Part shown: piece by piece, positions 49,556 to 59,301 of the stretch
Layout of the letters: every line of letters begins with the position of its first letter
How positions within the stretch are numbered: the stretch's first letter is position 1
Source: an uncultured Bacteroidales bacterium
GTDB taxonomy: Bacteria; Bacteroidota; Bacteroidia; Bacteroidales; WCHB1-69
NCBI GenBank assembly: GCA_946407715.1
Contig: CAMJPH010000005.1
Coordinates: 8,832-72,831, forward strand
Length of the DNA: 64,000 nucleotides
Direction of reading: 5' to 3'
Program-made: the position numbers and the translations under genes
Notes under the pieces: model-generated
What the model was told of the DNA's origin: nothing
Database searches by the model: none
Seen by the model: the letters and a program-made list of their open reading frames with translations, nothing else

Positions 49556-50860
49556 ATGGGAAACATACTATCATTAATCGGTCGGCCGAATGTGGGAAAA
49601 TCGACCTTTTTTAACCGCTTGATACAGGCGCGGGAAGCTATTGTGGATGCCACAGCGGGCGTTACCCGTGACCGCCATTATGGGAAATCCGACTGGAACG
49701 GTTACGACTTTTCCGTCATTGACACCGGTGGTTATGTGGTGGGATCCGATGATATTTTCGAGTCGGAAATCCGAAAACAGGCGGCTTTGGCCATTGAGGA
49801 GTCGGACGTGATTGTCTTTATGGTTGATGGCCGCGAAGGACTGACCCCGTTGGACGAGGAAATCGCCGACATTCTCCGAAAATCCAAAAAGCCCTACTAT
49901 TTAGCGGTGAATAAGATTGATAGTCCGAGTAACTACTTGGACTATACAGAGTTCTATGCTTTGGGAATCGGAGAGATTTACCCGATTTCGGCGGTTTCGG
50001 GAAGCGGTACTGGTGATTTGTTGGATGAGGTGGTGAAGCATTTTTCCAAGGATAACGATGATCTGCCTGACGACCTGCCGCGTATCGCCATAGTGGGCAA
50101 ACCGAATGTGGGCAAGTCCTCGATAATCAATGCTTTCCTCGGTGAGGATCGCCATATCGTGACCCCGTTGGCCGGTACCACCCGCGACACCATCTTCACT
50201 CGCTACAAGAGTTTCGGTTTCGATTTCTATTTGATTGATACCGCTGGACTGCGCAAAAAAAGCAAGGTGGAGGAGAGCTTGGAGTTTTATTCTGTGATGC
50301 GAGCCGTGCGCTCCATTGAAAACTCCGATGTCTGCATTGTGATGGCAGATGCGTCGCAAGGATTTGATTCCCAAGATCTTAACATTTTCGGTTTGTGTGC
50401 GCGAAACCATAAGGGAATCGTGCTTGTGATGAACAAGTGGGATTTGGTGGAGAAAGACACGCATACACACAAAAATTTTGAGAATGCGTTGAAAAAACGG
50501 ATTGCTCCGTTTACGGATGTGCCGATTATCTTTACTTCTGTAATAGAAAAACAGCGTATTTACAAGGTTTTGGAAACGGCTATTCAGGTTTGTCAGAACC
50601 GTCAACGACGAATTTCCACCTCGGAGCTGAACAACACCTTGTTGCCGATTATTGAGCACACTCCCCCGCCGATGAACAAAGACAAGGTCATCCGGATCAA
50701 ATATGTGACCCAATTGCCAGTGGCCTATCCCACGTTCGCTTTCTTCTGCAATCTGCCGCAATATGTAGTGGATTCCTATAAGCGTTTCTTGGAAAACCAA
50801 ATTCGCAAGAATTGGGACTTTTCGGGTGTGCCGATCGAGATTTACTTTAGGAAGAAGTAA
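49556..50860 (+). CDS. der: Ribosome-assembly GTPase Der (EngA)
   Basis: 434 residues. Two tandem G domains: [13 protein letters not shown] (~8-20) with DTGG and NKID, and [14 protein letters not shown] (~180-193) with [11 protein letters not shown] and NKWD. A KH-like C-terminal domain ends PIEIYFRKK. Essential for 50S subunit maturation. The ATG lies directly after a repeat array, so the leader contains the array. No promoter recognised. Confidence 0.98.
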   Translation: MGNILSLIGRPNVGKSTFFNRLIQAREAIVDATAGVTRDRHYGKSDWNGYDFSVIDTGGYVVGSDDIFESEIRKQAALAIEESDVIVFMVDGREGLTPLDEEIADILRKSKKPYYLAVNKIDSPSNYLDYTEFYALGIGEIYPISAVSGSGTGDLLDEVVKHFSKDNDDLPDDLPRIAIVGKPNVGKSSIINAFLGEDRHIVTPLAGTTRDTIFTRYKSFGFDFYLIDTAGLRKKSKVEESLEFYSVMRAVRSIENSDVCIVMADASQGFDSQDLNIFGLCARNHKGIVLVMNKWDLVEKDTHTHKNFENALKKRIAPFTDVPIIFTSVIEKQRIYKVLETAIQVCQNRQRRISTSELNNTLLPIIEHTPPPMNKDKVIRIKYVTQLPVAYPTFAFFCNLPQYVVDSYKRFLENQIRKNWDFSGVPIEIYFRKK

Positions 50861-50862
50861 GT

Positions 50863-50907
50863 TCAAAGTTCAAGTAAATAGTTATAGTCATAGTCATAGT
50901 TATTGAG
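50863..50907. repeat. Short-word repeat (GTTCAA then AGTCATAGTCATAG)
   Basis: GTTCAAAGTTCAAG then GTTATAGTCATAGTCATAGT TATTG between der and miaB; combines words seen at 28559 and 49470. Confidence 0.85.
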
Positions 50908-50915
50908 GTTGGTAG

Positions 50916-52229
50916 ATGAAAAAGCTTTTCATAGAGACATACGGTTGTCAGATGAATTTTGCGGATAGTGAGGTGGTGGCTTCCATCTTGAAAGAGATGT
51001 ACTCGTTGACGAAAGAGATTCAGGAAGCCGATTTAATCCTCATTAACACATGTTCCATCCGTGACAAGGCTGAACAGCGCATTCACAAGCGTTTGAAGGA
51101 ATTAGAGGCTTATAAGCGTCGTAGGCGCACCTTGCAAGTCGGTCTGCTTGGCTGCATGGCAGAGCGGATGAAGGAGGAGTTGTTGCAGACTGAGCCGGTA
51201 CTGGATTTCATCGCCGGTCCCGATGCTTACCGCTCGTTGCCGCAGCTCATCGCCGATTCGCAGCAAGGACACACTTCGTTCAATGTATTGCTTTCTAAGG
51301 AAGAGACGTATGACAATATCATGCCCGTGCGCTACGATGCCAACGGCGTGTCTGCGTTCGTCTCCATCATGCGCGGGTGCAACAATTTCTGCTCCTACTG
51401 CGTGGTGCCCTATACTCGCGGTCGTGAGCGAAGCCGGAGCCCGAAAACCATCCTCGGTGAAATTGAGGATTTGTTGAAAGATAACTATAAGGAAGTCACG
51501 CTGTTGGGACAGAATGTGAATTCCTATAACTGGAAGGAAGAAGGGCAAGAGGTTTCTTTTGCCAAGTTGATGGCAATGGTGGCGGAAATGTCGCCGGAAC
51601 TGCGTGTACGGTTCGCCACATCGCATCCGAAAGACCTCTCTGACGAGTTGATTGAAACGATTGCCCGTTACGACAACATCTGCAAGTGCATTCATCTGCC
51701 GGTGCAGTCGGGCAGTGACGAGATGTTGCAGAAGATGCATCGCGTTTATACCCGCGAGAGCTATTTGGAGCGGGTGCGGAAGATCAAGGAGATGCTTCCG
51801 GATTGTACCATCACCACGGACATCATTGTCGGCTTCAGTGGAGAAACCCTTGATAACCACCATGATACGTTGTCCATTATGCGCGAAGTCGGCTACGAAT
51901 ATGCTTATATGTTCAAGTATTCTGAGCGCGGTGGCACGTTGGCTTCCAAGCAATATCCCGACGATATTCCTGACGAGGAAAAAACCCGCCGGTTAGAGGA
52001 AGTCATTGCGTTACAGGGCGAGCTCTCGATGGTCAGCAACCTTCGCGATGTGGGCAAGACCTTCCGCGTGCTGGTTGAAGGAGCATCAAAACGCTCTGAC
52101 GCCCAGCTGTTTGGCCGCAACAGCCAGAACAAGGTGATTATTTTCCCACGGGAGAAGCACCAGATAGGCGACTATGTGGACGTGACGGTGACGGAGTGTA
52201 CACCAGCTACACTATTGGCTAATGCATAA
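50916..52229 (+). CDS. miaB: tRNA-2-methylthio-N6-dimethylallyladenosine synthase
   Basis: 437 residues. Radical SAM methylthiotransferase acting on A37 of tRNAs reading UNN codons. N-terminal MTTase domain with its three Cys: ETYGCQMNFADSE, INTCSIRDKAEQR, LLGCMAERMKEE. Radical SAM CxxxCxxC is RGCNNFCSYCVVPYTRGRERSR. A C-terminal TRAM domain (FRVLVEGASKRSDAQLFGRNSQNKVIIF) binds tRNA. Short repeat arrays lie on both sides. Confidence 0.97.
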   Translation: MKKLFIETYGCQMNFADSEVVASILKEMYSLTKEIQEADLILINTCSIRDKAEQRIHKRLKELEAYKRRRRTLQVGLLGCMAERMKEELLQTEPVLDFIAGPDAYRSLPQLIADSQQGHTSFNVLLSKEETYDNIMPVRYDANGVSAFVSIMRGCNNFCSYCVVPYTRGRERSRSPKTILGEIEDLLKDNYKEVTLLGQNVNSYNWKEEGQEVSFAKLMAMVAEMSPELRVRFATSHPKDLSDELIETIARYDNICKCIHLPVQSGSDEMLQKMHRVYTRESYLERVRKIKEMLPDCTITTDIIVGFSGETLDNHHDTLSIMREVGYEYAYMFKYSERGGTLASKQYPDDIPDEEKTRRLEEVIALQGELSMVSNLRDVGKTFRVLVEGASKRSDAQLFGRNSQNKVIIFPREKHQIGDYVDVTVTECTPATLLANA

Positions 52230-52253
52230 TTCACAATTCATGATTCATAATTA
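52228..52253. repeat. Short-word repeat (ATTCACAATTCATGATTCAT)
   Basis: Three imperfect ATTCA(T/C)(A/G) heptamers fill the miaB-rlmN gap from the miaB stop to the rlmN ATG. Confidence 0.75.
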
Positions 52254-53293
52254 TGGGGGATATTCGGAATATCGGGTTTGATTCGTTGATTTCGTTTTTG
52301 CGGGAAAACGGGGAGAAGCCGTTTCGGGCGAAGCAGATATGGACGTGGTTGTGGAAACGGGGTGCAGGGTCGTTTGAGGAGATGACGGACCTTTCCGTGG
52401 CTTTGCGGACAAAGTTACAGGGGAATTTCACGTTCCATAGGGCAGAGATTGCCGAAGAGGTGCAGAGCAGCGACAAAACCACCAAGTTCCTGTTGCGGTT
52501 TCATGACGGCAAGATGGTGGAGGGCGTGCTGATTCCGAGCAAGGAGCGTGTCACGGCGTGCCTCTCCACGCAAATCGGGTGTCCGCTGCATTGTGCGTTT
52601 TGCGCCACAGGCACCATGGGATTTATCCGTAATTTACACTACAGCGAAATTATTGACGAATATGTCTTGCTCAATAACCGTGCGCAAGAGATTTACAACC
52701 AACATATTACCAATATCGTCTTTATGGGGATGGGCGAGCCGTTACTCAACTTCGACAATATGATGATGGCCATAGACATCCTAACGGGCAAGGACTACTT
52801 TGGTCTTTCGCCCGCACGTATCACCCTTTCCACGGCAGGCATTATAAAAGGTGTCAAGGCATTGGCGGACAGAGGATTCCGTTGTGGATTGGCCATTTCA
52901 TTGCATAGTGCCGACCCCACCGTGCGCGGCAACATCATGCCGGTGACCGAGCACAATCCGTTACACGATTTACAGGCTGCTTTGGCGTATTACCATCAGA
53001 AGACGGGTGAGCGTATTACGATTGAGTATCTGCTGCTTTCAAAAGTCAACGATTCGGAGAAAGCTGCTGAGCAGTTAGCGCATTTTTGCCGGCCATTCCC
53101 CGTGAAAATCAACATCATAGAATACAATTCCACCCCTGATTCGTTATTCCACAAGTCAGATCCGACCCATCGTCAGAACTTTATCGCGGTATTGGAGCGT
53201 TGCAACATGGTGGTCAACATTCGTCAGAGCAAAGGTCAAGACATTGCAGCCGCTTGTGGACAATTGGTGAAACAGGGGATGAGTAGAGGATAA
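52253..53293 (+). CDS. rlmN: Dual-specificity 23S rRNA / tRNA C2-methyladenosine methyltransferase
   Basis: 346 residues. Radical SAM enzyme methylating A2503 of 23S rRNA and A37 of tRNA. Motifs: KPFRAKQIWTWLWKRG, ERVTACLSTQIGCPLHCAFCATG with the CxxxCxxC cluster, NIVFMGMGEPLLNFDN, ITLSTAGI, LAISLHSADPTVRGNIMP, and the catalytic Cys in RQSKGQDIAAACGQL (the methyl-accepting Cys is in the C-terminal loop). Downstream of miaB with 23 bases between. Confidence 0.96.
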   Translation: MGDIRNIGFDSLISFLRENGEKPFRAKQIWTWLWKRGAGSFEEMTDLSVALRTKLQGNFTFHRAEIAEEVQSSDKTTKFLLRFHDGKMVEGVLIPSKERVTACLSTQIGCPLHCAFCATGTMGFIRNLHYSEIIDEYVLLNNRAQEIYNQHITNIVFMGMGEPLLNFDNMMMAIDILTGKDYFGLSPARITLSTAGIIKGVKALADRGFRCGLAISLHSADPTVRGNIMPVTEHNPLHDLQAALAYYHQKTGERITIEYLLLSKVNDSEKAAEQLAHFCRPFPVKINIIEYNSTPDSLFHKSDPTHRQNFIAVLERCNMVVNIRQSKGQDIAAACGQLVKQGMSRG

Positions 53294-53357
53294 GAAGGAT
53301 TTGATTTTGGAAATCTACACGAATGGTACAAATCAGTGTGGCAAGCGAGTTATTTTG

Positions 53358-54704
53358 CTATATCATAAATGGTTTCAGCACCTCTTCAATAAAAGCGCGT
53401 TTCTCTTTCAGCAATGCCTCTGTCCGCGCCTCCATCAGCAGCCGCAAGTAAGGTTCCGTGTTGGACGGGCGGATGTTGAACCACCAGTCGGCAAACTCTA
53501 CGCGGTAGCCGTCGAAGTCGAGGATTTTTGTCGGTTCCTCCTGTGCGACGCAGGCTGTTTTCACCGCCTCCATGGCCTCTTTCTTGTGTTCAATCGTGAA
53601 GTTGATTTCGCCGGAGTTGGCATAGCGTTTGATCTGCGCAATTAGCTGTGACACAGCGATTCCCCGCTTTTTCATTTCGGAAAAGACGTGTAGCGCTACT
53701 TGCGAAGCAATCATCGCGGAGTCTGAGTAGAAAAAGTCGCGGAAATAGTAATGGCCGGCATACTCTCCGCCGAACGCACCGTCAATTTCGCGCAACTTCA
53801 TGGCAGCGTAGGCTCTTCCCACTCGCCAGATGTACATTTCCCGACCCATCTTCTCCAAATACTCCGCTACCGATTTCGAGGTTCTAATATCTTGAATCAC
53901 ATAACCTTGCACGTTTTTCTCTTCAATAAAATAGTGTCCTAAAACCGCAATCATCAAATCCGGCGGGATGAAATCGCCATGCTCATCCACAAACATCACA
54001 CGGTCGGCATCGCCATCGAACACCACCCCGATGTCGGCGTGCGTCTCGCGCACCTTTTCCTGTAACGCCACAATGTTTTCGGGTTCCAACGGATTCGCTT
54101 CGTGGTTTGGAAACGTACCATCCAACGTGTCAAAGAGATAAAGCGGCTTGTCACCGAAAATCTCCTTCACGAGAATGGAAGCCATGCCATTCGAGCAATC
54201 CATTACAATGTTCAGATTATCAACAGGATAGTGATATTGTGACTGAAATTCAAGGTATTCTTGTTTTACGGGATAATCCACGATTTTGCCTTTCGGGGCG
54301 GTGACGACCACCTCGTCGTGCAGGATTTTCTGCTCCAACTCGCCTAATCCCGTGTCGAAGCCCACAGGAAGCGCATCCCTTCTTGAAACTTTCAACCCAT
54401 TGTATTCCTTTGGGTTATGGGAGGCGGTAATCATCACAGAAGCGTCAAAATGATGCTTTGCGGTGAAGTAATAGACCATCGGTGTGGTGGTCAGCCCCAT
54501 GTCATACACGTCCGCACCCGCATCCGTGATACCACGAGCCAGCTCATCGAACATATCCGATGAAGTCAGCCGCATGTCGCGACCAATCAGCACTTTATCC
54601 GCCTTCAACAAAGCCGGCAAAAAGAAACCGAATTTATAAACTGTGTCCAAATCGAAATCTTTACCGAAGATTCCACGAAAGTCGTATGCTTTAAATGCGC
54701 CCAT
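53358..54704 (-). CDS. Phosphomannomutase / phosphoglucomutase
   Basis: 448 residues. Alpha-D-phosphohexomutase fold: KAYDFRGIFGKD (start), catalytic serine loop VMITASHNPKEYNGLKV, metal loop VVFDGDADRVMFVDEHG, sugar-binding loop GGEYAGHYYF and phosphate loop RPSNTEPYLRLLMEA. The GEYAGHYYF loop favours the AlgC/ManB dual-specificity group, supplying mannose-1-P or glucose-1-P for surface polysaccharide. Own promoter at 54726. Confidence 0.94.
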   Translation of the reverse strand: MGAFKAYDFRGIFGKDFDLDTVYKFGFFLPALLKADKVLIGRDMRLTSSDMFDELARGITDAGADVYDMGLTTTPMVYYFTAKHHFDASVMITASHNPKEYNGLKVSRRDALPVGFDTGLGELEQKILHDEVVVTAPKGKIVDYPVKQEYLEFQSQYHYPVDNLNIVMDCSNGMASILVKEIFGDKPLYLFDTLDGTFPNHEANPLEPENIVALQEKVRETHADIGVVFDGDADRVMFVDEHGDFIPPDLMIAVLGHYFIEEKNVQGYVIQDIRTSKSVAEYLEKMGREMYIWRVGRAYAAMKLREIDGAFGGEYAGHYYFRDFFYSDSAMIASQVALHVFSEMKKRGIAVSQLIAQIKRYANSGEINFTIEHKKEAMEAVKTACVAQEEPTKILDFDGYRVEFADWWFNIRPSNTEPYLRLLMEARTEALLKEKRAFIEEVLKPFMI

Positions 54705-54725
54705 TTTCTTTTCAAATTAAGAGTG

Positions 54726-54733
54726 CAAAAATA
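54726..54733 (-). promoter_or_regulatory. -7 element TATTTTTG of the phosphohexomutase gene
   Basis: Minus-strand TATTTTTGCACTC, 22 bases before the ATG; divergent from 54745. Confidence 0.7.
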
Positions 54734-54744
54734 CAAAAATATTG

Positions 54745-54752
54745 TACTTTTG
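54745..54752 (+). promoter_or_regulatory. -7 element TACTTTTG of the thioredoxin-hydrolase gene
   Basis: TACTTTTGCGC, 64 bases before the ATG. The two divergent -7 elements are only 11 bases apart. Confidence 0.7.
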
Positions 54753-54815
54753 CGCAATGTTTGCGGACGATTCCGCTATGTTCATTTTCTATAGGTTGAA
54801 ATTAAACAAAAAACA

Positions 54816-56138
54816 ATGAAAATACAGCTGAAACTGACCCTGCTTTGGGTTTTTATGATGGCGTTTGTATGCGTGCAAGCGCAGGTTGTCACCGATTTTG
54901 ATGAACTTTATGCGCAGGAGCTGCTGAAACCCGGCACGCCCGCACCCGATTTCCAACTGAACAATCCTGACGGAAAAACGGTGAAATTCAGCGAATTTGC
55001 CAAGGGCAAGTATGTCGTCATCGACTTCTGGGCATCCTGGTGCCCCGATTGTCGCAAAGATCTTCCCGAAATCATCCGTCTTTACCGCAAATTCCACAAA
55101 AACGGCGTGGAATTCCTTGGCGTTTCGTTCGACATCGACAAGGAGAAATGGACGGATTACATCGCCAAATCGGGCGTTCCCTACCCGCAGGTCACCGAAC
55201 TGAAACGGATGAACCAGTCGGACGTGGCCAAGGCTTACGGCGTGCGTTGGATTCCTTCCGTCTATCTTATCGGGCCGGATGGTAAAGTGTTGGTCAGCAC
55301 GGTGTTGTCTTACAAGATTGAGAAAAAGCTGTATGAGCTTTTTGAAGAGCCAAAACCGTTGTCCATTAGCGGAACAGACGAGAACCTCACCCTTGACGGC
55401 AGCAAAGGGAAGCTGGCGGCAGTGCTGCACAAGCCCGAACTCCAGCCCGGTCAGCGTTGCGACCTCGTGGTGCTTTGCCATGGACTGAACTGCGACCATA
55501 ATTTCGAACTGATGCACCGGATTGAGAAACATCTGCAGGCGGAAGGTTTCGCCACGCTCGCGTTCGACTTCAACGGGCATGGCAAGAGCGAAGGCCGCTT
55601 CTCCGAGATGACCATCCCGAACGAGATTGAGGATCTGGAACAGGTGTTGGCTTACGCACAGGATTTGCGGTTCGTACGGAACATCGCGTTGGTAGGCCAC
55701 TCGCAAGGCGCGATTGTGGCGGCGATGGTCGCTGGCAACCACGATGAGGACATCAAGGCGGTGGTGCTGCTATCCCCAGCCTCTTCGGTACGCGACGACA
55801 TCGCCCGAGGCAACCTTTTCGGCATCGACTTCAACCCGCTTGACCCGCCCGACAGCCTTGTGCTGCAAAACGGCATCGCCATCGGCGGCCGCTATCTCAA
55901 AACCGCCCTCCGGCTGCCCATTTTCGAAACTTCAGCCAAGTATCATGGAAACGCCTGCGTCATCCAGGGCAACGGCGACCGCCTCGTACCCTTCACCTGC
56001 GCCGAACGGTTTCATCAGCTATGGGAAAAAAGCGAATATTACGAATTAGAATATTACGACCACAATTTCTCCAATTGTATCTATCGTCCAGTGGAAATTG
56101 TGGCAGATTATTTGTCAAGAACCTTTAAACCCAAATAA
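54816..56138 (+). CDS. TlpA-like thioredoxin fused to an alpha/beta hydrolase
   Basis: 440 residues. Signal peptide ~1-22 (FMMAFVCVQAQ). Residues ~38-175 are a TlpA/ResA-type redoxin: PGTPAPDFQLNNPDG, VVIDFWASWCPDCRKDLPEI with CPDC active site, and cis-Pro region RWIPSVYLIGPDGKV. Residues ~205-440 are an alpha/beta hydrolase: oxyanion region VLCHGLNCDHNFE, FDFNGHGKSEG, nucleophile elbow VGHSQGAI, acid in IQGNGDRLVP and His in YYDHNFS. Both active sites look intact. The fusion suggests a periplasmic enzyme with disulfide-reducing and esterase/peptidase activities. The MBL lipoprotein gene starts 3 bases later. Confidence 0.9.
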   Translation: MKIQLKLTLLWVFMMAFVCVQAQVVTDFDELYAQELLKPGTPAPDFQLNNPDGKTVKFSEFAKGKYVVIDFWASWCPDCRKDLPEIIRLYRKFHKNGVEFLGVSFDIDKEKWTDYIAKSGVPYPQVTELKRMNQSDVAKAYGVRWIPSVYLIGPDGKVLVSTVLSYKIEKKLYELFEEPKPLSISGTDENLTLDGSKGKLAAVLHKPELQPGQRCDLVVLCHGLNCDHNFELMHRIEKHLQAEGFATLAFDFNGHGKSEGRFSEMTIPNEIEDLEQVLAYAQDLRFVRNIALVGHSQGAIVAAMVAGNHDEDIKAVVLLSPASSVRDDIARGNLFGIDFNPLDPPDSLVLQNGIAIGGRYLKTALRLPIFETSAKYHGNACVIQGNGDRLVPFTCAERFHQLWEKSEYYELEYYDHNFSNCIYRPVEIVADYLSRTFKPK

Positions 56139-56141
56139 AAA

Positions 56142-56984
56142 ATGAAAAAAACAGCACTTTTTCCGTGTGTTTTGTTGCTTATGTTGGTTTCTTGTCAACA
56201 AAAGCAAGAACAAAAAAGCAATGATGTCCCTGAACCACAAGAAACTGTGGTCCTCGATGGGGTTTATCATTTTAACTTCGATGGTTTTGAACTTTGGACG
56301 CTCCAGGATATGCAGCGAAAGATGTCTGCAGACCTTTTCAAAGATGCCAAAAAGGCGGATATAAAACAGTATATGCCTGATGGTGAAGCAGATGCGGCCA
56401 TCAATACCTTTCTGATCAAGAAAAATGGGAAGTACATCCTGTTTGATACGGGTTTGGGATTGGAAAAAGGTGGGGTGATGTTAGACAAGCTGACTTTGCT
56501 AAATCTTCGTCCAGAGGATATTTCCGCCATCTGCATCACGCACTGCCACGGTGACCATATTGGTGGTTTAGTGTCAAAAGGAAACCCCGTGTTTCCGGAT
56601 GCAGAGGTCTATTGTGCTGACAAAGAACTGAAAGCGTTCAAGAATGACGCATTGACGAAAGAGGTAGTTAAAGTTTATGATTCTCGTCTGCACGCATTTG
56701 CTGCGGGCGATACGCTTATGGGCGAAATCCAGTCCATTGCGGCATACGGCCACACTCCCGGCCATACCTTCTATCAAATCGGCAACCTCTTGATTGTTGG
56801 GGATTTGATTCACGCAGCGGCGTTGCAGATACCGCATCCCGAATATTGCGCAAAATATGATGCCGACAAGAAATCAGCCGTAAAAACACGGAAAGAGGCT
56901 TATCAATATATTCGTGACAATCAGCTCGTTGTGGCGGGAATGCATTTGCCTTTCTCTGGCGTTATCGAACATTTTGGGGAATAG
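56142..56984 (+). CDS. Metallo-beta-lactamase fold lipoprotein
   Basis: 280 residues. Lipoprotein signal (CVLLLMLVSC). MBL metal site complete: ITHCHGDHIGG (HxHxDH), YGHTPGHTFYQI, VVGDLIH-type Asp (IVGDLIHAA) and final His in GMHLPF. The layout resembles lactonase / quorum-quenching (AiiA-like) hydrolases rather than class B beta-lactamases. It is joined to the thioredoxin-hydrolase gene (3-base gap), so the two may act on one substrate in the periplasm. Its 3' end overlaps the convergent oxidoreductase gene by 23 bases. Confidence 0.9.
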   Translation: MKKTALFPCVLLLMLVSCQQKQEQKSNDVPEPQETVVLDGVYHFNFDGFELWTLQDMQRKMSADLFKDAKKADIKQYMPDGEADAAINTFLIKKNGKYILFDTGLGLEKGGVMLDKLTLLNLRPEDISAICITHCHGDHIGGLVSKGNPVFPDAEVYCADKELKAFKNDALTKEVVKVYDSRLHAFAAGDTLMGEIQSIAAYGHTPGHTFYQIGNLLIVGDLIHAAALQIPHPEYCAKYDADKKSAVKTRKEAYQYIRDNQLVVAGMHLPFSGVIEHFGE

Positions 56985-58530
56985 CGATACTGATTGCCGT
57001 TTTCAGCCCGTCGATGGCGGCGCTCATGATGCCACCGGCGTAACCGGCTCCTTCTCCAATCGGGTAAATCCCTGACACAGAGGAAATTCTATCTTCATTG
57101 CGAATAATGCGCACTGGCGATGAGGAACGTGTCTCCACACCCGTCAGCACCGTATCGACATTGGCGATGCCGGGAAGCCGCCGGTCAAGTTGAGGCAACG
57201 CCTCGCGAAGTGCGTGTACGGCGTAGTCGGGCAGGCAGCGGCTGAAATCGCCGTAGTAAAGGCCGTGCGGGTAGGAAGGGACCACTTTGCGATGACGAGT
57301 GGCGATTTGCCCTTTCAGGAATTCGCCCACGAGGTTGCCCGGCGCACGCCCGTCGCCCGCCATGCGGAACGCCAACCGCTCGTATTTCTCCTGGTATTCC
57401 ATGCCGTCCAACACCGATCCATGCAAAAAATCTTCCGGTAACACGCTCACTAACAGCGCACTGTTGGCGTTGGCCTTGTCGCGTTTGTGCTCGCTCATCC
57501 CGTTGGTGACAATTGTGCCTCCCTCGCTGGCAGAGGCCATCACCGTGCCGCCAGGGCACATACAAAACGTATAAACCCCGCGGTTTCCGATGTGAACTAC
57601 TCCCTTGTAAGAAGCTGGTGGCAAGAGATTTGCGGCAGGACCATACTGCATCCGGTTGATGTCGCGTTGCAGGTGTTCCATACGCACCCCGATTGAGAAC
57701 GCTTTGGCCTCCATCAACAGCCCTTTGGCGTGCAACATGCGGATGGTGTCGCGGGCGGAATGGCCCAATCCAAGCAGTAAATGGCTGGTTGTAAATGTAT
57801 TACCATCTCGACAATGCACCACCAATTTGTCCCCATCCTTCTCAAGACCATCAAAAAGCGTGTTGAAATGGAATTCGCCGCCCAAAGATTCAATCTCCAT
57901 GCGGATATTCTTCACCACCTTGGAAAGATAGTCCGTACCCACATGCGGATTCTGCTGGTAGGTTACCGACTCGGGTGCGCCATGCTGATAGAACTCATTG
58001 AGTATAAATTGGTTGTATTCACTATTGACGTTCGTGTTGAGTTTGCCATCGGAAAAAGTGCCGGCACCGCCCTCGCCGAACTGCACGTTGGAGTTGGGGT
58101 TCAACACCTTGGTTTGCAGAAAACGTTGCACCGACTGTTGCCGCTCCTCGATGCACTCGCCCCGCTCGATAATCACGGGATGGGCCCCGCAACGGGCGAG
58201 ATAAAGGGCGGCGAACATTCCCGCCGGCCCGAAACCGACCACCACAGGCGGCAGGTCGTGTACCCATTTGGGGTAGGAAAGTTCTTGGGCGGGAACACAT
58301 TCCGTAGCATCGGATCCCTTCAATAATGAACGGTACTGGTCGGGAATGGTAACTTCCACCTGGAAATTGTACAACACGTTGTTCTTCTTCCGCGCATCCA
58401 CCGACTGGCGCACGATACGAAAACCGTTCAAATCCTCCGTACGGATTTTGAACTGCTTGCAAACCAAGTTTTTAATGTTTTTTTCGTTCCCGACAAGGAT
58501 CTTTATATTCGATAGTTTCAGATGTATCAT
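56962..58530 (-). CDS. FAD-dependent oxidoreductase of the COG2509 type
   Basis: 522 residues from the ATG at 58530 (MIHLKLSNIKI); upstream in-frame codons lie over the promoter. Residues ~1-90 are an N-terminal domain seen in this uncharacterised family. The FAD-binding motif follows (PPVVVGFGPAGMFAALYLARCGAHPVIIERG), then GEGGAGTFSDGKLNT, SIGVRMEHLQ, TFCMCPGGTVMASASEGGTIVTNGMSEH and the C-terminal GIYPIGEGAGYAGGIMSAAIDGLK. Substrate unknown. Tail-to-tail overlap of 23 bases with the MBL gene. Confidence 0.9.
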   Translation of the reverse strand: MIHLKLSNIKILVGNEKNIKNLVCKQFKIRTEDLNGFRIVRQSVDARKKNNVLYNFQVEVTIPDQYRSLLKGSDATECVPAQELSYPKWVHDLPPVVVGFGPAGMFAALYLARCGAHPVIIERGECIEERQQSVQRFLQTKVLNPNSNVQFGEGGAGTFSDGKLNTNVNSEYNQFILNEFYQHGAPESVTYQQNPHVGTDYLSKVVKNIRMEIESLGGEFHFNTLFDGLEKDGDKLVVHCRDGNTFTTSHLLLGLGHSARDTIRMLHAKGLLMEAKAFSIGVRMEHLQRDINRMQYGPAANLLPPASYKGVVHIGNRGVYTFCMCPGGTVMASASEGGTIVTNGMSEHKRDKANANSALLVSVLPEDFLHGSVLDGMEYQEKYERLAFRMAGDGRAPGNLVGEFLKGQIATRHRKVVPSYPHGLYYGDFSRCLPDYAVHALREALPQLDRRLPGIANVDTVLTGVETRSSSPVRIIRNEDRISSVSGIYPIGEGAGYAGGIMSAAIDGLKTAISIAIPQNVR

Positions 58531-58545
58531 TATCTTATTTTTCGG

Positions 58546-58553
58546 CAAAAATA
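58546..58553 (-). promoter_or_regulatory. -7 element TATTTTTG of the FAD oxidoreductase gene
   Basis: Minus-strand TATTTTTGCCG, 16 bases before the ATG. Confidence 0.65.
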
Positions 58554-58646
58554 GCAATTATTGTGAAAACAAGGCCTTCTCACAGCATTAATAACCCCGA
58601 TGTGAACAGGGAAAATAGAAACGATGTTGCAGGCAATGTCGTAAAA

Positions 58647-59300
58647 TTACAAGATGTTGATAATTTCTAATAAATCAGCAGGTTGCTTGATGATGTGCTT
58701 TGCTCCAGCTTCTTGTAATTCTTCTAATGGGCGGTAGCCCCACAGAACGCCCACAGGGGTGACCCCCGCATTGTGCGCGAGCTGCATGTCCGTGGCGGTG
58801 TCGCCAATATGCAACGTTTCCGAAGGCTCGCAGCCGGTTTCTTTCAGGATGTCGTACATGATTTGAGGGTGTGGTTTTACGGGTATGCCCTCGCGCTGCC
58901 CGATCATCGAGTCAAAACGAATGTCGGGGAAGTATTTTTCCATTAAAGGTTTTACCGCAATGTGTACTTTGTTCGTGGCTACGGCAATCTTCAGCCCGCC
59001 TTTTTTCAACGCGTTGAGCAGCTCGGTAACCCCGTTATATACAGATGTTTTGTCCTCCATGTGGACTTTGTAATAAACCACGAACTCCTGTCGGCATTGT
59101 TCAATTTGCGCTTCATTCCGTTCCTCCAACGGAAGAATGCGCTCGATGAGCTTGCTCACGCCATCGCCTACAAAATAGCGGTAGGCATCCACAGGGTGCG
59201 TAGGGAATCTGTGCTGCTCCAGCACGTGGTTGGCGGAGTCTGCCAAATCCTCCAGGGAGTTGAGCAGGGTGCCGTCGAGGTCGAATACGATGAGTTTCAT
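58647..59300 (-). CDS. gph: HAD-family phosphatase, phosphoglycolate phosphatase type
   Basis: 217 residues, the normal Gph length. HAD motif I VFDLDGTLLNS, motif II region VATNK, motif III Lys in PVKPHPQ, and motif IV HIGDTATDMQLAHNAG. A helical cap lies between ~15 and 80. Removes phosphate from 2-phosphoglycolate or a similar small phosphate; other HAD phosphatases (PPase-like, beta-phosphoglucomutase) are close, so specificity is moderate. Confidence 0.85.
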   Translation of the reverse strand: MKLIVFDLDGTLLNSLEDLADSANHVLEQHRFPTHPVDAYRYFVGDGVSKLIERILPLEERNEAQIEQCRQEFVVYYKVHMEDKTSVYNGVTELLNALKKGGLKIAVATNKVHIAVKPLMEKYFPDIRFDSMIGQREGIPVKPHPQIMYDILKETGCEPSETLHIGDTATDMQLAHNAGVTPVGVLWGYRPLEELQEAGAKHIIKQPADLLEIINIL

Positions 59301-59301
59301 T

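Noticed and set aside
56962..56984. 23-base tail-to-tail overlap of the MBL and FAD oxidoreductase genes as a sign of misassembly
   Set aside because: Both proteins end with normal family C-termini; short convergent overlaps are common.
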